From CAYJFX01 sp964370315 (lineage in GTDB: Bacteria > Spirochaetota > Spirochaetia > Treponematales > Treponemataceae), in contig CAYJIS010000004.1 of assembly GCA_964370315.1 (NCBI GenBank), forward strand, positions 1 through 64,000: DNA of 64,000 nt. The letters run 5' to 3'. The notes beneath the pieces were generated by a model, which worked only from the letters and a program-made list of their open reading frames with translations, was not told the DNA's origin and did no database searches. Shown here piece after piece: positions 43,906 through 54,463 of the stretch (positions are counted from its first letter, which is position 1; every line of letters begins with the position of its first letter). The position numbers were made by a program, and so were the translations under genes.

Positions 43906-46900
43906 ATGAAGCAAGATGTTAAATCAAAAAAGAACATAGATAACAGACTCTCTTTAGCACTTCAAAGGGCGCAAGCAGCAGTGTTATCCCGGGATTACCC
44001 TCTTGCAATCCGACTTTATAACAGGCTAATAATTAGTCAAGGCGATAACCTCGATTTACTATTAAACCTTGCTAGTGTTTACGTTAGAGCAAACAAAGAT
44101 GATAAAGCATTAAAAATATATACTACAATACAAGAAAGACTACCAGATACGTTTGAAGTATTAACAAACCTAGGTGGCATATATAGACGTTTAGGACGAT
44201 ATCAAGATTCTATAGATGTACTTGAAAAAGCATTAAAACTTGGAACAGACATAGAAGCAGTTAAATACAGCATGGGCTTTACATATAAGCTAATGGGAAA
44301 ATACGATGCTGCTGCAGAGTGCTTTATGAGTGTTACCGATATTAACCCAAATGATGTGCTTGCATACAACCAACTCGGCACAATAGAGGATATTAGAGGA
44401 AACTACGAAAAAGCACAACACGCTTTTTCAAGAGGTTTGCAAATTGATCCAAATCATCCGATACTCCACTTTAATGCATCAATGAGCTATTTGTCACAAA
44501 AAGAGTATACGTTAGCAAAAAAACATTGTGAAGATGCACTTAAAGCAAAACCAGGTTGGCCAGATGCAATGTCGTTATATGCAGATTTACTTGAACTTAC
44601 AGATGCAAAAGACGAAGCTAAAAAAATATTAAAGAGTGCTGTAAAATTAAATCCAGAAAATGCTCAATTGCACACCAATTTAGGAAATTACTATGAATCA
44701 AAAAAAGATTTTCCAAATGCAGAAACCTCTTATTTAAAAGCACTTAAAATTGCTCCTAACAATACATTAACCTTATACGATCTTGCTCATGTATATATTC
44801 AACAAAAAAAATATGAAGATGCAATAAAAATATATGAAAAACTAGAAGAACTAGATGGTGAAAACGATCACTTAATAATGCAACATGCAAAAGCCTTAAT
44901 GGGGTTAAACCAAATGGTAGAAGCAATGGCAAAGATTCGTGGACTTGAAAATAAAACCTCTGATGAGCTTTCTTCTTTAAATATGTTTTCACAATATTTT
45001 ATTAGAAACAAAGAAATTGATAAAGCAAAAGAATACTTACATAAAATTCAAAAAAACTTCCCCACTGCTAGTTCTTACTTATTAGATAATGCTGAACAGT
45101 ATACTTTTATGGGTTACTTTAGCGAGTCAAAGAGCTTACTGGATAAATATTTACTAATAAATGAAAATGATTCACAAGCTTGGAATTTACTTGGTGAAAA
45201 TTATAAAGCAGTAAAATTATATTCTAGAGCCTTAGATGCTTGGAAAAAAAGCTATGAACTTAGTAAAGATTCATACATTCTTGATAGTATAGGCGATTTA
45301 ATACAATACTTTGAACCAGATTCAAAAGAAATGGAAATAATTGCAGAACTTCTAAAATCTGAAGCTAACCATCCTGATTTTGAAAGGTCTTTAACGGATA
45401 TTGACGAAATCATAGACACCCATGCCGACGAAGAAGATGAAGATTCAATTAATGACGACTATGAAGTCGAGAACAACGAAACAGGTAATACAAATATTAT
45501 AGAAGATGAATTCGATGAGGATGAACTTTCAGGGCCATTATTTAATCTGGATGCAAGTACTCTCGGAGAGGATCCTCTTGACGAGTACGAACCTTTAATC
45601 TTTGATGAAAATGAAGAGATAAGAGATGAAAAAGAAGAGTCTTTCTTGGACTTAAAATCTTTGGTTCCTAATGATATTCCTGAAGACTTTAGTGATTTAA
45701 AAGACAAATCACATATGTTTGATAATGATGATTCAAAACAATATAGCCAACACGATCCAATAGAAGACCAAGAATACATGAATGTAGATGGCTTTGGTTT
45801 TGAAGATGAAGAATTAGAAGATATTGATGAAGATGATAAAAATTTTGGTTTAATAACTGATACAGAGAATACAGCATCAAATTCTAGTGATACTCCAAAC
45901 GAGAGAGCTTACGAGCCACCTGCAATGCAACAACAGCCCTACCCACAGCAGCAGCCTATGATGCAGCAACAACCATATGCTCCGCCTCCACCGCAGTATT
46001 CACAACCACAGCAGCCACAAATGCCATCAACACCTCAATACGATACAGTACCTCAGCCTGAAAGGCCACAACAAGAAAGACCTCAGCCAGAAAGGCCACA
46101 GCCTTACGTTCCTCAGCCAAAAGATGAGAAACAAGAGAAGAACGAATCTTTTAATACACCTGATGAAGATACACTATCACCTAATCAAAGCGAGCCTCTT
46201 AACAAGGATGCTGATGAACATCCACCTATAAATGATACTAATTTTGACGGACTACCTTCGATTGAAGATGATGATGACTTTGACTCATTACCGACCATTG
46301 ATGACGATGATGACTTTGACTCACTACCGACCATTGATGACGATGATGACTTTGACTCACTACCGACCATTGATGACGANNNNNNNNNNNNNNNNNNNNN
46401 NNNNNNNNNNNNNNNNNNNNNNNNNNNNNNNNNNNNNNNNNNNNNNNNNNNNNNNNNNNNNNNNNNNNNNNNNNNNNNNTGATGACTTAGATTCACAAGG
46501 CAATAATCAAAATTCTCAAGATGGTACAAGCGACTCAGACAATTCTTCTAGTAGTAGTGCTAATGCAAATGCCCAAGATGGCGATGCAAGTAACGAAAAT
46601 AGCAATATTGATAGCATAGAAGACCTTCTTGACAGCCTTTATTTGGATGATGAAAACTTAATTGATGAAATTGAAGATGATGAAGAAATGGCTTTGCCAG
46701 AACTAGAAGAAGAACCTCTTGAAGAGCTAGATGATGATTTAATTGAATTAATTCCTGAAGAAAGTGATGATGATGTAGATGTTTTCCCAGAGGATTTTAA
46801 TTCGATTGAAGAAGAAAGCGACAATGAAGATTTTTCTAACGAAGGCGACATTGATGCATTTTTACCTGATAATTTAGATGATCACGAAATTTTTGATAAT

Positions 46901-47653
46901 AGCGATAATGATTTTATTGTAGACGACGAAAAAATTGAATTTGATGACAGTGAAGACGAATCTGAAACAGAAGATACAGATTTTGACTATACAAATGATG
47001 ATATTGAAGATTTAGAAATAGCTGATGAAACTAATTTAAAAGATAAAAAAAATTCGAGTGAAGAAGAAGACAACAGTGTTTCTGATGAAATTCACGAATC
47101 ACCAATTGCTGAATATTTGCCTGAAAATGAAAGTGACAAATTTGAAGATGCTTTAGAAGAAGTTGATTTAAGCGAAGATATTTATGATTTCTTAGAAGAC
47201 TTAGATGATGGCACTACTCCTATACATGTTGATGATTTTAAATTACTTGAAGATGACGAAGACGAAACTGAACAAGAATTTATTTCACCTGATAGCGAAT
47301 TAACTCCTTTTTCTCATGATTACTTTTTGGATGAAGTTACTCACAATCCATCTATTCACGAAGAAATTGCTGAAGATGACCGCCCTCGCGAAGTAGTTAT
47401 GATGAACCAAGTGCGAAAGGTAATTAAAAAATCCTTTAATTCCCCTCCGATTAAAAAATTTCATAATACTGCTGGAATGTTTGAATCATTAAGAACTCTT
47501 TACGATAATTACTTATCGCAAGAAAAAAAAGATACATTGCTAAGTAACTTAAAAAAAGATGACCTAGAGTACGTTGCCACAAGAATTCAAAATGGGCCTG
47601 GACTCTTGTCGGCAGCTGCAGCATTTAATAATACGTCCATGCAAAAAAAATAG
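43906..47653 (+). CDS. Giant TPR protein with acidic repeat tail (split by gap)
   Basis: One gene read in two frames on either side of the 100-N gap. The first ~430 residues are tandem tetratricopeptide repeats (about ten, with FNxAxxYxxxGxYxxAxxx-like periodicity). After about residue 500 the protein becomes very acidic, with a Pro/Gln-rich stretch near 670-740. A 12-residue repeat (LPTIDDDDDFDS) then runs into the gap. A further ~390 acidic residues follow, ending in a short basic/helical part. There is no signal peptide, so it should be cytoplasmic. TPRs bind partner proteins; the acidic tail's function is unknown. AGGAG precedes the ATG. A terminator overlaps its stop codon. Confidence 0.85.
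46253..46490 (+). repeat. 36-bp tandem repeat encoding a 12-residue acidic unit
   Basis: At least three near-identical copies encoding LPTIDDDDDFDS are visible before the assembly gap, and the last fragment after it continues with Asp codons. This is the third gap located in a coding tandem repeat. Confidence 0.9.
46380..46479. other. Assembly gap (100 N) inside the TPR gene repeat
   Basis: Exactly 100 N. The true array length is unknown, and the frame shift across it is an artefact of the placeholder length. Confidence 0.97.
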
Positions 47654-47689
47654 TCAAAGTACCCATAAAAATTTTGGGTGCCTTGACTA
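47651..47689. terminator. Terminator after the TPR gene, shared with metQ
   Basis: TAGTCAA-G-ACCCA pairs with TGGGT-C-TTGACTA around an A/T-rich loop. The stem starts at the TPR stop codon. It can serve both convergent genes. Confidence 0.78.
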
Positions 47690-47714
47690 TATAATAAACT
47701 ATTAAAAGAAATAA

Positions 47715-48512
47715 TTAAAATGCTTTTACAACTTCACCATTAACAAATGTTTCTTCAATAAACGTTGCTATTTCTTCACTTTGTAATGCACTAACCAATG
47801 CTGTAATTCTTGGATCTGTTTCCATTCCTTCTTTTACAGTAACGATATTAACATATGGTGAGTCTGCTCCTTCTACAAAAAGACCATCCTTAGCAGCACT
47901 TAATCCAGCAGGAAGTGCGTAGTTTCCATTGATAATTGCAATATCAACATCAACTAAAACTCTCGGCAATGAAGCTGCATCAATTTCATGAAACTCTAAA
48001 TTCTTAGGGTTTGAAACAACATCAAGTGGTGTTGCGGTAATTCCTGCTGCTGCATCTAACTCAATAAGACCTGCACTTTGTAATAATAATAAAGCTCTTC
48101 CTTCATTTGTTGGGTCGTTTGGTATAGCAACAGTAGCTCCATCTTCTAGTGAGTCAAGACTATTAAGTGTATTTGAATAAATTGCAATTGGCTCAATATG
48201 AATACCACCTGCATTCACCAAACTAAAACCTCTGTCAACATTAAACGACTCCATATAAGGAATGTGTTGAAAAAAGTTTGCATGGATCTCATTACTTTCA
48301 ACAGCTTCATTTGGAGTTACATAATCAGTAAACTCAACTATTTCTAAAGTAAATCCTTGTGCTTCTAAATCGTCTTTAACGAGTTCAAGCATTTGAGCAT
48401 GAGGAACAGGAGTTGCCCCCACTTTTAATAGACTTGCGTCTTCTTCTTGTGCACAACCTGTAACCATACCGATAAGTGCAATTGCAATTAACATTGCTAG
48501 TAATTTTTTCAT
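47715..48512 (-). CDS. metQ: Methionine-binding lipoprotein
   Basis: A 265-residue NlpA-family lipoprotein that binds methionine for the MetNI transporter. The lipobox is MVTGC near residue 20; the family core starts KVGATPVPHAQML and continues FTDYVTPNEAV and NFFQHIPYM. TGGAG precedes the ATG. It is separated from metI by 138 bp carrying its own probable promoter and a folded leader. Confidence 0.93.
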   Translation of the reverse strand: MKKLLAMLIAIALIGMVTGCAQEEDASLLKVGATPVPHAQMLELVKDDLEAQGFTLEIVEFTDYVTPNEAVESNEIHANFFQHIPYMESFNVDRGFSLVNAGGIHIEPIAIYSNTLNSLDSLEDGATVAIPNDPTNEGRALLLLQSAGLIELDAAAGITATPLDVVSNPKNLEFHEIDAASLPRVLVDVDIAIINGNYALPAGLSAAKDGLFVEGADSPYVNIVTVKEGMETDPRITALVSALQSEEIATFIEETFVNGEVVKAF

Positions 48513-48535
48513 TTTTTACTCCAGTTTTAAAGTAT

Positions 48536-48589
48536 CGTAGCTATGTGCTCAATTGCACCAGCGTGGGTTTCTTAGCAACGCAAATAATA
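48536..48589 (-). promoter_or_regulatory. metQ promoter and structured leader
   Basis: A TATTAT box (48589-48584) implies a start near 48578. The leader folds: CGTTGCTA/TAGCTACG (48580-48573 with 48543-48536, one T-T mismatch) encloses GTGC-TCAATT-GCAC (48545-48558). It lies upstream of the metQ ribosome-binding site. I do not recognise it as any named SAM or other riboswitch class. Confidence 0.45.
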
Positions 48590-48650
48590 CCACAAATGAC
48601 ACGTAACATCAGTTAACGGATCACCCTACTCATATTTCAATGAAAATATT

Positions 48651-49313
48651 TTAACGTTTTTTTAGTAACATAGTACTAAACTTAGTTCCAAAAAATTGTA
48701 TTACTTCAACCATAACCAAAACTACTGCTACTGCAGCAACCATAACTTCACTTTGAAAACGTTGGTATCCTAGTCGAATTGCCAAGTCGCCTAATCCACC
48801 ACCACCAATAGCTCCTGCCATTGCAGAATACCCTATAACACTGATTATAGTTAAAGTGAGCCCAGAAATCAATGCGGGCATTGACTCGGGTATGAGAACC
48901 TTTACAATTATTTGAAATGTTGTAGACCCCATTGCACGTGCAGCCTGTACCACACCAGGATCAACTTCTTTTAATGACGTTTCGATTATCCTTGCAACAA
49001 AAGGGGCTGCAGCTATTGATAATGGAACAATCGTAGCACTCGTGCCAATTGTAGTACCAATTATCATCCTAGAAAGAGGAAAAAGCAATATCATTAATAT
49101 TATAAAAGGAAAGGAACGTACGATGTTTACAATCCTCGTTAAAACAAGATATAGTACTGGCTTTGGTTTTATTCCTGTAAGCGGATCTGAAACACATAAA
49201 AGTACCCCTAAAGGCAAGCCAAGTATCGTGGAAAAAAAGGTTGAAGCAAAAACCATTACCAGTGTTTCAATGCTTGCATCACCAACTAATGTAATTAAAT
49301 CTTGCATGCTCAT
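48651..49313 (-). CDS. metI: Methionine ABC transporter permease
   Basis: A 220-residue permease with five helices. Typical features are LGLPLGVLL near residue 32 and the EAA-loop-like EVDPGVVQAARAMGSTTFQI near 117, followed by GAIGGGGLGDLAIRLGYQRF. Its ATG overlaps the metN stop (TAATG), with GGAGG in the last metN codons. Confidence 0.94.
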   Translation of the reverse strand: MSMQDLITLVGDASIETLVMVFASTFFSTILGLPLGVLLCVSDPLTGIKPKPVLYLVLTRIVNIVRSFPFIILMILLFPLSRMIIGTTIGTSATIVPLSIAAAPFVARIIETSLKEVDPGVVQAARAMGSTTFQIIVKVLIPESMPALISGLTLTIISVIGYSAMAGAIGGGGLGDLAIRLGYQRFQSEVMVAAVAVVLVMVEVIQFFGTKFSTMLLKKR

Positions 49314-50338
49314 TATATGCCTCCCTCTTTTTCAGTTTTTTCAACAACAACATCTTGATCTATAAGCCACATAACAGCATTATCAATATCACTTTGATTT
49401 CCACCAATATCAGTAATCATAGTTCCAATATTTTTTGTTGGTAAATGCTGTATTCCTCCAGCGCGTATATTAAAATCAACATTAAATTTTCGCGTTGCTT
49501 GGCTAAGAAGTGGTGCACCTGTTGCTTCTCCAATAAAACGGAGGGTATATTCTCCACCATCATCTGACCAACGCACCATAGAACCTACTTGCTGTTCGCC
49601 AATAAGATTTGCTAAAAAGCCTTTAGTAACGCTGGATTTTGGGTGTGAAAATATTTCATCAACATATCCATGCTCTACAACAAAACCGTCATCAAGAACT
49701 GCAACCTGTGTGCAAGCATCTCGCACAACTTCCATTTGATGGGTTATCATCACAACGGTTAAATTCATCTTCTTTTGAATGTCACCAATTAGTTGTAAAA
49801 TTGATTGTGTTGTCTCTGGATCTAGTGCACTTGTAGCTTCATCACAAAAAAGTATATCAGGATTATTTGCAAGAGCTCGAGCAATCGCAATACGTTGCTT
49901 TTGCCCACCAGATAAAGTGCTTATTGGTGCATCTACTTTATCTGCAAGCCCAACTAAATCAAGCAGTTCTCTAACCCGCGTATGGATTTCTTGTTTATGC
50001 ATACCGCTAATTTCCAAAGGATATGCAACATTCGCACCTGCATTTCTAGAAGTAAACAAATTAAAATTTTGAAAAATCATACCGATTCTTCTTCTTTGTG
50101 AAATTAACTCTTTCTTTTCAAGAGCATCAACTCGTTTATCTTCGTAGTATATTTTTCCGCTGTCTGGTTTTTCCAATAAACTTATTAATCGAACAAGCGT
50201 TGATTTTCCAGCACCACTTCTTCCAATTATACCATACACTGTATTTGAAGGTATAGAAAGTGATATATTTTGTACCGCATGAACATTTCCAGTTAAAGAG
50301 GTATATGTTTTTTTTAATGATTCCAATCGAATTTGCAT
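49313..50338 (-). CDS. metN: Methionine ABC transporter ATPase
   Basis: A 341-residue ATPase. Walker A is GRSGAGKST near residue 37, the signature LSGGQKQR near 140 and Walker B ILFCDEATSALDP near 160. A C-terminal NIL domain (about 250-335) is the regulatory methionine-binding domain of this family. AAGGGG precedes the ATG. No S-box leader is obvious upstream, although the 165-bp divergent region was only inspected by eye. Confidence 0.94.
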   Translation of the reverse strand: MQIRLESLKKTYTSLTGNVHAVQNISLSIPSNTVYGIIGRSGAGKSTLVRLISLLEKPDSGKIYYEDKRVDALEKKELISQRRRIGMIFQNFNLFTSRNAGANVAYPLEISGMHKQEIHTRVRELLDLVGLADKVDAPISTLSGGQKQRIAIARALANNPDILFCDEATSALDPETTQSILQLIGDIQKKMNLTVVMITHQMEVVRDACTQVAVLDDGFVVEHGYVDEIFSHPKSSVTKGFLANLIGEQQVGSMVRWSDDGGEYTLRFIGEATGAPLLSQATRKFNVDFNIRAGGIQHLPTKNIGTMITDIGGNQSDIDNAVMWLIDQDVVVEKTEKEGGI

Positions 50339-50424
50339 GTTTACCCCTTCCCAAAAAAGTATACATATGTGAAGTTTTTGCTAAAAAGTTATAACTATTT
50401 TTGTTAAATCACAAAACTTTTCTT

Positions 50425-50453
50425 TTGACATTATACAGTTTTTCGTGTACAAT
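50425..50453 (+). promoter_or_regulatory. Strong promoter of an outer-membrane protein gene
   Basis: Perfect TTGACA (50425-50430), 17 bp, TACAAT (50448-50453). The leader is about 45 nt with AGGAG near its end. Confidence 0.8.
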
Positions 50454-50505
50454 GACAATATATAGAGATATAAAAAAACCTTTCAATATCTCAAAAGGAG
50501 ACAAA

Positions 50506-51588
50506 ATGAAACGACTATTAGTTGTATGTGTTTCACTATTATTAGTAAGTGGAACTGTATTTGCACAGTCACAAGAACCTGGTTTTTCAAATACTATTTA
50601 TACCGGTGTTGGTACAGGTAGTATGCTAGATTCAAGCGCACCTCGACAAGGAACTGATGATCAAGTGCAGTTTGAAGGCTTTGTTAACTATTTTACCGCT
50701 AATGTTCAAGCTAGTGGACTAACTATTGCAGGTGACATTGCATGGGTATTATTTGAACGAGGTAGTCTAACTGCTTCTATTGAAGACTGGAACTTTAATG
50801 CAATCATGAGTCCTATAGCAGGTTTAGACATTGGTGTTGGAACAAGCTTAGAATGGGAAGTAGGACCTAAACCTTTTGAAGGACCAAGCTATTCAGCCTA
50901 TGAAGTACCAGCATATGCAGGTATGGGAATTTTTTCTAGCCCAAGCGTAGGTACAGTAACTAATCATTTTGCTGATGATGCTGTTGCACTTAGATACTCA
51001 TATGGAGATTTATTTACTATTGGTGCAGGATTAAACGGAGGCTTATCAAGCAGCCTTGGTGCAGGTCTTGGTATTCAAGGTAATATTTTAGATTTATTTA
51101 CAATTGGTTTCGCTTACAATGGAAACTTTGGAAGCAACAGCAACCTTTATTTTGGTTCAAATGTGTACGTAGTTGATGGATTTGACATTGACATTTGGGC
51201 TAACTTCGCTCTTGAAAGAAACGCAACAATTGGTGGACGATTAGGTTTTTATCATCAAGGATTCCGGATTGAACCTGAATTCTCAGCAATTTTCTGGGAC
51301 GCAACAAATAAAGGTAATTCATTGTATGCAGCTGTAGTAACTGAATACAGTTTATCAAATACAATGTTACTTGGATTAAATGCAAGTTGGGGCTTGGGAT
51401 CAGATCCTAACACTTCAAACGACTTAAATGATTCAGGTGCAAGAATAAATATTTCACCACACTTTATTTGGAATGTAAGTGATGCACAACGACTTTCAAT
51501 TGGTATTAATCTAATCCCTGTTTGGTGGCAAGATGATACAAGCGAATTTTTCTGGAGCATTCCTATTTCTTGGAAAGTTTCATTCTAA
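50506..51588 (+). CDS. Outer-membrane beta-barrel protein candidate
   Basis: A 360-residue exported protein with signal peptide ending SGTVFAQSQ. It is rich in glycine and aromatics with alternating strands, and its C-terminus FFWSIPISWKVSF ends in Phe, which is typical of barrels. I do not recognise a family. Upstream codons (35) are in frame but were excluded because AGGAG and a strong promoter precede the ATG at 50506. A bidirectional terminator follows. Confidence 0.77.
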   Translation: MKRLLVVCVSLLLVSGTVFAQSQEPGFSNTIYTGVGTGSMLDSSAPRQGTDDQVQFEGFVNYFTANVQASGLTIAGDIAWVLFERGSLTASIEDWNFNAIMSPIAGLDIGVGTSLEWEVGPKPFEGPSYSAYEVPAYAGMGIFSSPSVGTVTNHFADDAVALRYSYGDLFTIGAGLNGGLSSSLGAGLGIQGNILDLFTIGFAYNGNFGSNSNLYFGSNVYVVDGFDIDIWANFALERNATIGGRLGFYHQGFRIEPEFSAIFWDATNKGNSLYAAVVTEYSLSNTMLLGLNASWGLGSDPNTSNDLNDSGARINISPHFIWNVSDAQRLSIGINLIPVWWQDDTSEFFWSIPISWKVSF

Positions 51589-51593
51589 TTAAT

Positions 51594-51632
51594 AAAAAAA
51601 ATGCAACTACAATTACGTAGTTGCATTTTTTT
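51594..51632. terminator. Bidirectional terminator
   Basis: TGCAACTAC-AATTAC-GTAGTTGCA with A run before and T run after, between convergent genes. Confidence 0.9.
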
Positions 51633-52026
51633 ATGGAATGAGTCCTTCAACCATAAACTCATCTGGTATCTTAGAAGGACGCCCTATTTTTGAATCTATA
51701 CATGCCCACGAAACAATCGCCTCTGCACAAACGCTTCCATCTTCTTTCTTAATAACTTGTGAAAATTCACCTGAAATTTTCTTTAATTTTAAAGGCTTAA
51801 CTTCTATAAAAAGCTTATCATCAAGAAGTGCTGGAGACTTATATTTAATATCAATTCCAGTTACGTAGAGATGAAATCCTGCTTCAAATAATCCTTTGTA
51901 ATTAAAACCCACATGATGCAAAAACTGCATTCTCGCATGTTCTAGGTAGTTTAAATATACAGAATTATTTACATGGTTGTATGAATCGAGTTCATAGCCT
52001 CTAACTGTTAATTCTACAATATGCAT
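51631..52026 (-). CDS. Hotdog-fold acyl-CoA thioesterase (YbgC-like)
   Basis: A 131-residue thioesterase of the 4-hydroxybenzoyl-CoA type. The active-site region YELDSYNHVNNSVYLNYLEHAR near residue 10 has the Asp/His pattern of the family (D at ~14, H at ~18). It probably hydrolyses short acyl-CoA; the precise substrate is unknown. AGGAGA precedes the ATG. It follows the membrane protein gene at 52046 on the same strand by 19 bp. Confidence 0.88.
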   Translation of the reverse strand: MHIVELTVRGYELDSYNHVNNSVYLNYLEHARMQFLHHVGFNYKGLFEAGFHLYVTGIDIKYKSPALLDDKLFIEVKPLKLKKISGEFSQVIKKEDGSVCAEAIVSWACIDSKIGRPSKIPDEFMVEGLIP

Positions 52027-52045
52027 AGTTACATTCTCCTGTTTT

Positions 52046-54357
52046 TTATAACACTGAGTCTACAAGACTTTTAAACTCTTTATTTAGTTTTTCTTTTTTT
52101 ATTGGGGCATCTTTCGATATTACAAATACTCCATCTTTAGAAATGATAGTTTCAGGTTCAAGCTCAGTTGTTGGCCCTTGTGGTTCATGTAGAGGATTAA
52201 TAAAACTAAGTGTAGATATATCTTGAAGTTCTTCAAGATTTGCCTCACTTGAAACATCTTCTGCGTCACGTAATTCATCTTCATCCAATGGTTCAATTTC
52301 ATTATGTAGCTCGGTTTCATCTATTTGATCAACTTCATTACTAGATTCTATGACTTCAGTGTTTTGTTCATCTTTAAGTACTGCATTTTTACTTTCATCC
52401 AAATGTGAAAAATCCATTGGAATAATTTCAAAGTCAAAATTATCAAATATACTTGACTCATTTTCATCGAAGCTAAATTTAGTACTCTTTTCTCCAATGA
52501 TTAATTCTTCGTCTAGTTCTTCAGTTTTATCTAAATCTTCAACCTTGCCTAGATCTTCAACTTCATCTAAGTCTTCTACTTCATCTAAGTCTTCTACTTC
52601 ATCTAACTCTTCTACTTCGTCTAGTTCTTCTACTTCGTCTAGTTCTTCTTCTTCATCTAAGTCTTCTACTTCATCCAACTCTTCTACTTCATCTAACTCT
52701 TCTACTTCATCTAACTCTTCTACTTCATCTAACTCTTCTACTTCATCTAACTCTTCTACTTCNNNNNNNNNNNNNNNNNNNNNNNNNNNNNNNNNNNNNN
52801 NNNNNNNNNNNNNNNNNNNNNNNNNNNNNNNNNNNNNNNNNNNNNNNNNNNNNNNNNNNNNNCGTCTAGTTCTTCTACTTCGTCTAGTTCTTCTACTTCG
52901 TCTAGTTCTTCTACTTCGTCTAGTTCTTCTACTTCATCTAGGTCTTCTACTTCGTCTAACTCTTCTACTTCGTCTAGTTCTTCTACTTCGTCTAGTTTCT
53001 TTTTCTTTTTTGAAGCTTTTGTTATAATGTCATCTTCAACTTCGTTAGTAGGAGCAGAAGCAACAGATTTAACTACAATGTTTCCACTTGAAAGTATTTG
53101 TTCAAGCATTTGTTTTATTTCTGCAGTAGAAGCATTTCCAAGCTGTCCTTGACTTGCTGTCCCCTGCTTTCCAACAGCAGATATTATTTCATCCCAGCTT
53201 TTATCGAGTATATCATTAACTTCAGTTTCGTATTGTTTACTTCTTTGTCCAAGGCTCTTTTTTATACTTGCAGCAACTTCATTTTTTCTTCTCGAAATAC
53301 TTTTTGAAATAGTATCCCAGTCAGCACTCTCTTTTGTAGAAATATATTCATTTATAAGTGAGAATTGGAAGCGCTTAATTCTATCTTTGATTATAACAAT
53401 ATCATCTTGTTTTGCATTAAACACTAAAAATATTACAAGATATGACGTTATAAAAACGCTAATTAAAAGCAATATTTTTACAGCATCTGGGAACACAAAC
53501 ATTTGTTCTGAATACCAGTGTGACACTTGTATAGATTCAACACTAGAATCTACAAATAATACAAGGGCATCATCTGTAGATGTCGAAACGAGCCTATTCA
53601 TACCACTTTCGATGATGTCTGAAGATTCTGTGATTAGATTTATAAGTTGCACTTGACCACTATTTGGAAGGCCAAACAAAATCATTGGTTTTTCAAATGT
53701 ACCAACTAAAATAGGTGAATCTGAAACACGAATGAGGTTTTCTGCTATCAATTCTTGCGTGTAACCATATAAAGATGAATAGAAAACAACTGTTCCTCTA
53801 TAAGCATCAATGTTATCGTAAAAAGGAAAACTATAAACTATTAAATCTGAATCAACATCGTATATAATACGACCACTACTTTCTTGTGGGCTTTGTATAA
53901 AATCGTACGATAACTGACCCAAATCTTCATAAAGATTGTATGAAAGTGCATTTACCGTTCGCAATAATACATCACTATCAAATGTACTATAATGCAAGTT
54001 TCTTCCATTGCTTTCTATTATTCGTATCCCTAGCAAAGAAGGATTATCTACCATCAACTGCCCTACGACATTTTCTCTTTCTTGAATTGACTGAGTAGCT
54101 TGCGTAATTGCAAAACTGTCTTTTACAGAAGTATTTTCTACAAATGTGTTTTTATATTCTTCTTGTGTATTCTTTACATGTGCATCAAAGCGCTGTGCAA
54201 CAATGTTTAGATTTTCTTCTAGCCCTTGAACTATCGCAGGTTGGTAAAATCGCGTTTCTAGCACTGTAAAGAGCCCAGAAAAGGCAAAAACTGCAAAGAG
54301 TGCAAAAATGAGTACTGAACTTAATAATGTAATTGCAATTTTTTGTCCCGAAGTCAC
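52046..54357 (-). CDS. Membrane sensor-like protein with LDEVEE repeat tail (split by gap)
   Basis: One gene in two apparent frames around the gap. The N-terminus has a transmembrane helix (about residues 10-32), an extracytoplasmic domain to about 290 that resembles sensor (Cache-like) domains, and a second helix near 297-317. A cytoplasmic region follows, then a run of LDEVEE-type hexapeptides through the gap, and a 150-residue acidic end. I do not recognise an output domain. The start is GTG at 54357 with GGGAG five bases before it; a TTG four codons upstream is part of that ribosome-binding region. A divergent FliL-like gene starts 106 bp away. Confidence 0.75.
52515..52995. repeat. 18-bp tandem repeat encoding LDEVEE hexapeptides
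   Basis: Visible on both sides of the gap as repeats of TTCTACTTCATCTAACTC-like 18-bp units on the plus strand, with synonymous variation (CATCTAA or CGTCTAG). Units read LDEVEE or LDEVED on the minus strand. Confidence 0.92.
52763..52862. other. Assembly gap (100 N) inside the LDEVEE repeat
   Basis: Exactly 100 N, with the repeat continuing on both sides. The real copy number and frame are unresolved. Confidence 0.97.
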
Positions 54358-54428
54358 GCTTTCTCCCAAATATATGTTTAGAGTTTTAATATTTCCCTAT
54401 TTAGTTATCGGCATTTTGTTAAAAGCTC

Positions 54429-54457
54429 TTGAATACATATTGATAACAGTGTACACT
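54429..54457 (+). promoter_or_regulatory. Promoter of FliL-like gene, predicted leaderless
   Basis: TTGAAT (54429-54434), 17 bp, TACACT (54452-54457), then six bases to the ATG at 54464. No Shine-Dalgarno sequence. Confidence 0.65.
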
Positions 54458-54463
54458 AATTGT

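Noticed and set aside
50339..50424. S-box (SAM-I) riboswitch upstream of metN
   Set aside because: No conserved S-box stem or terminator could be traced in the short divergent region.
52350..53027. Plus-strand Ser/Thr-rich frame over the LDEVEE repeat
   Set aside because: Antisense shadow of the acidic repeat; no start signals.
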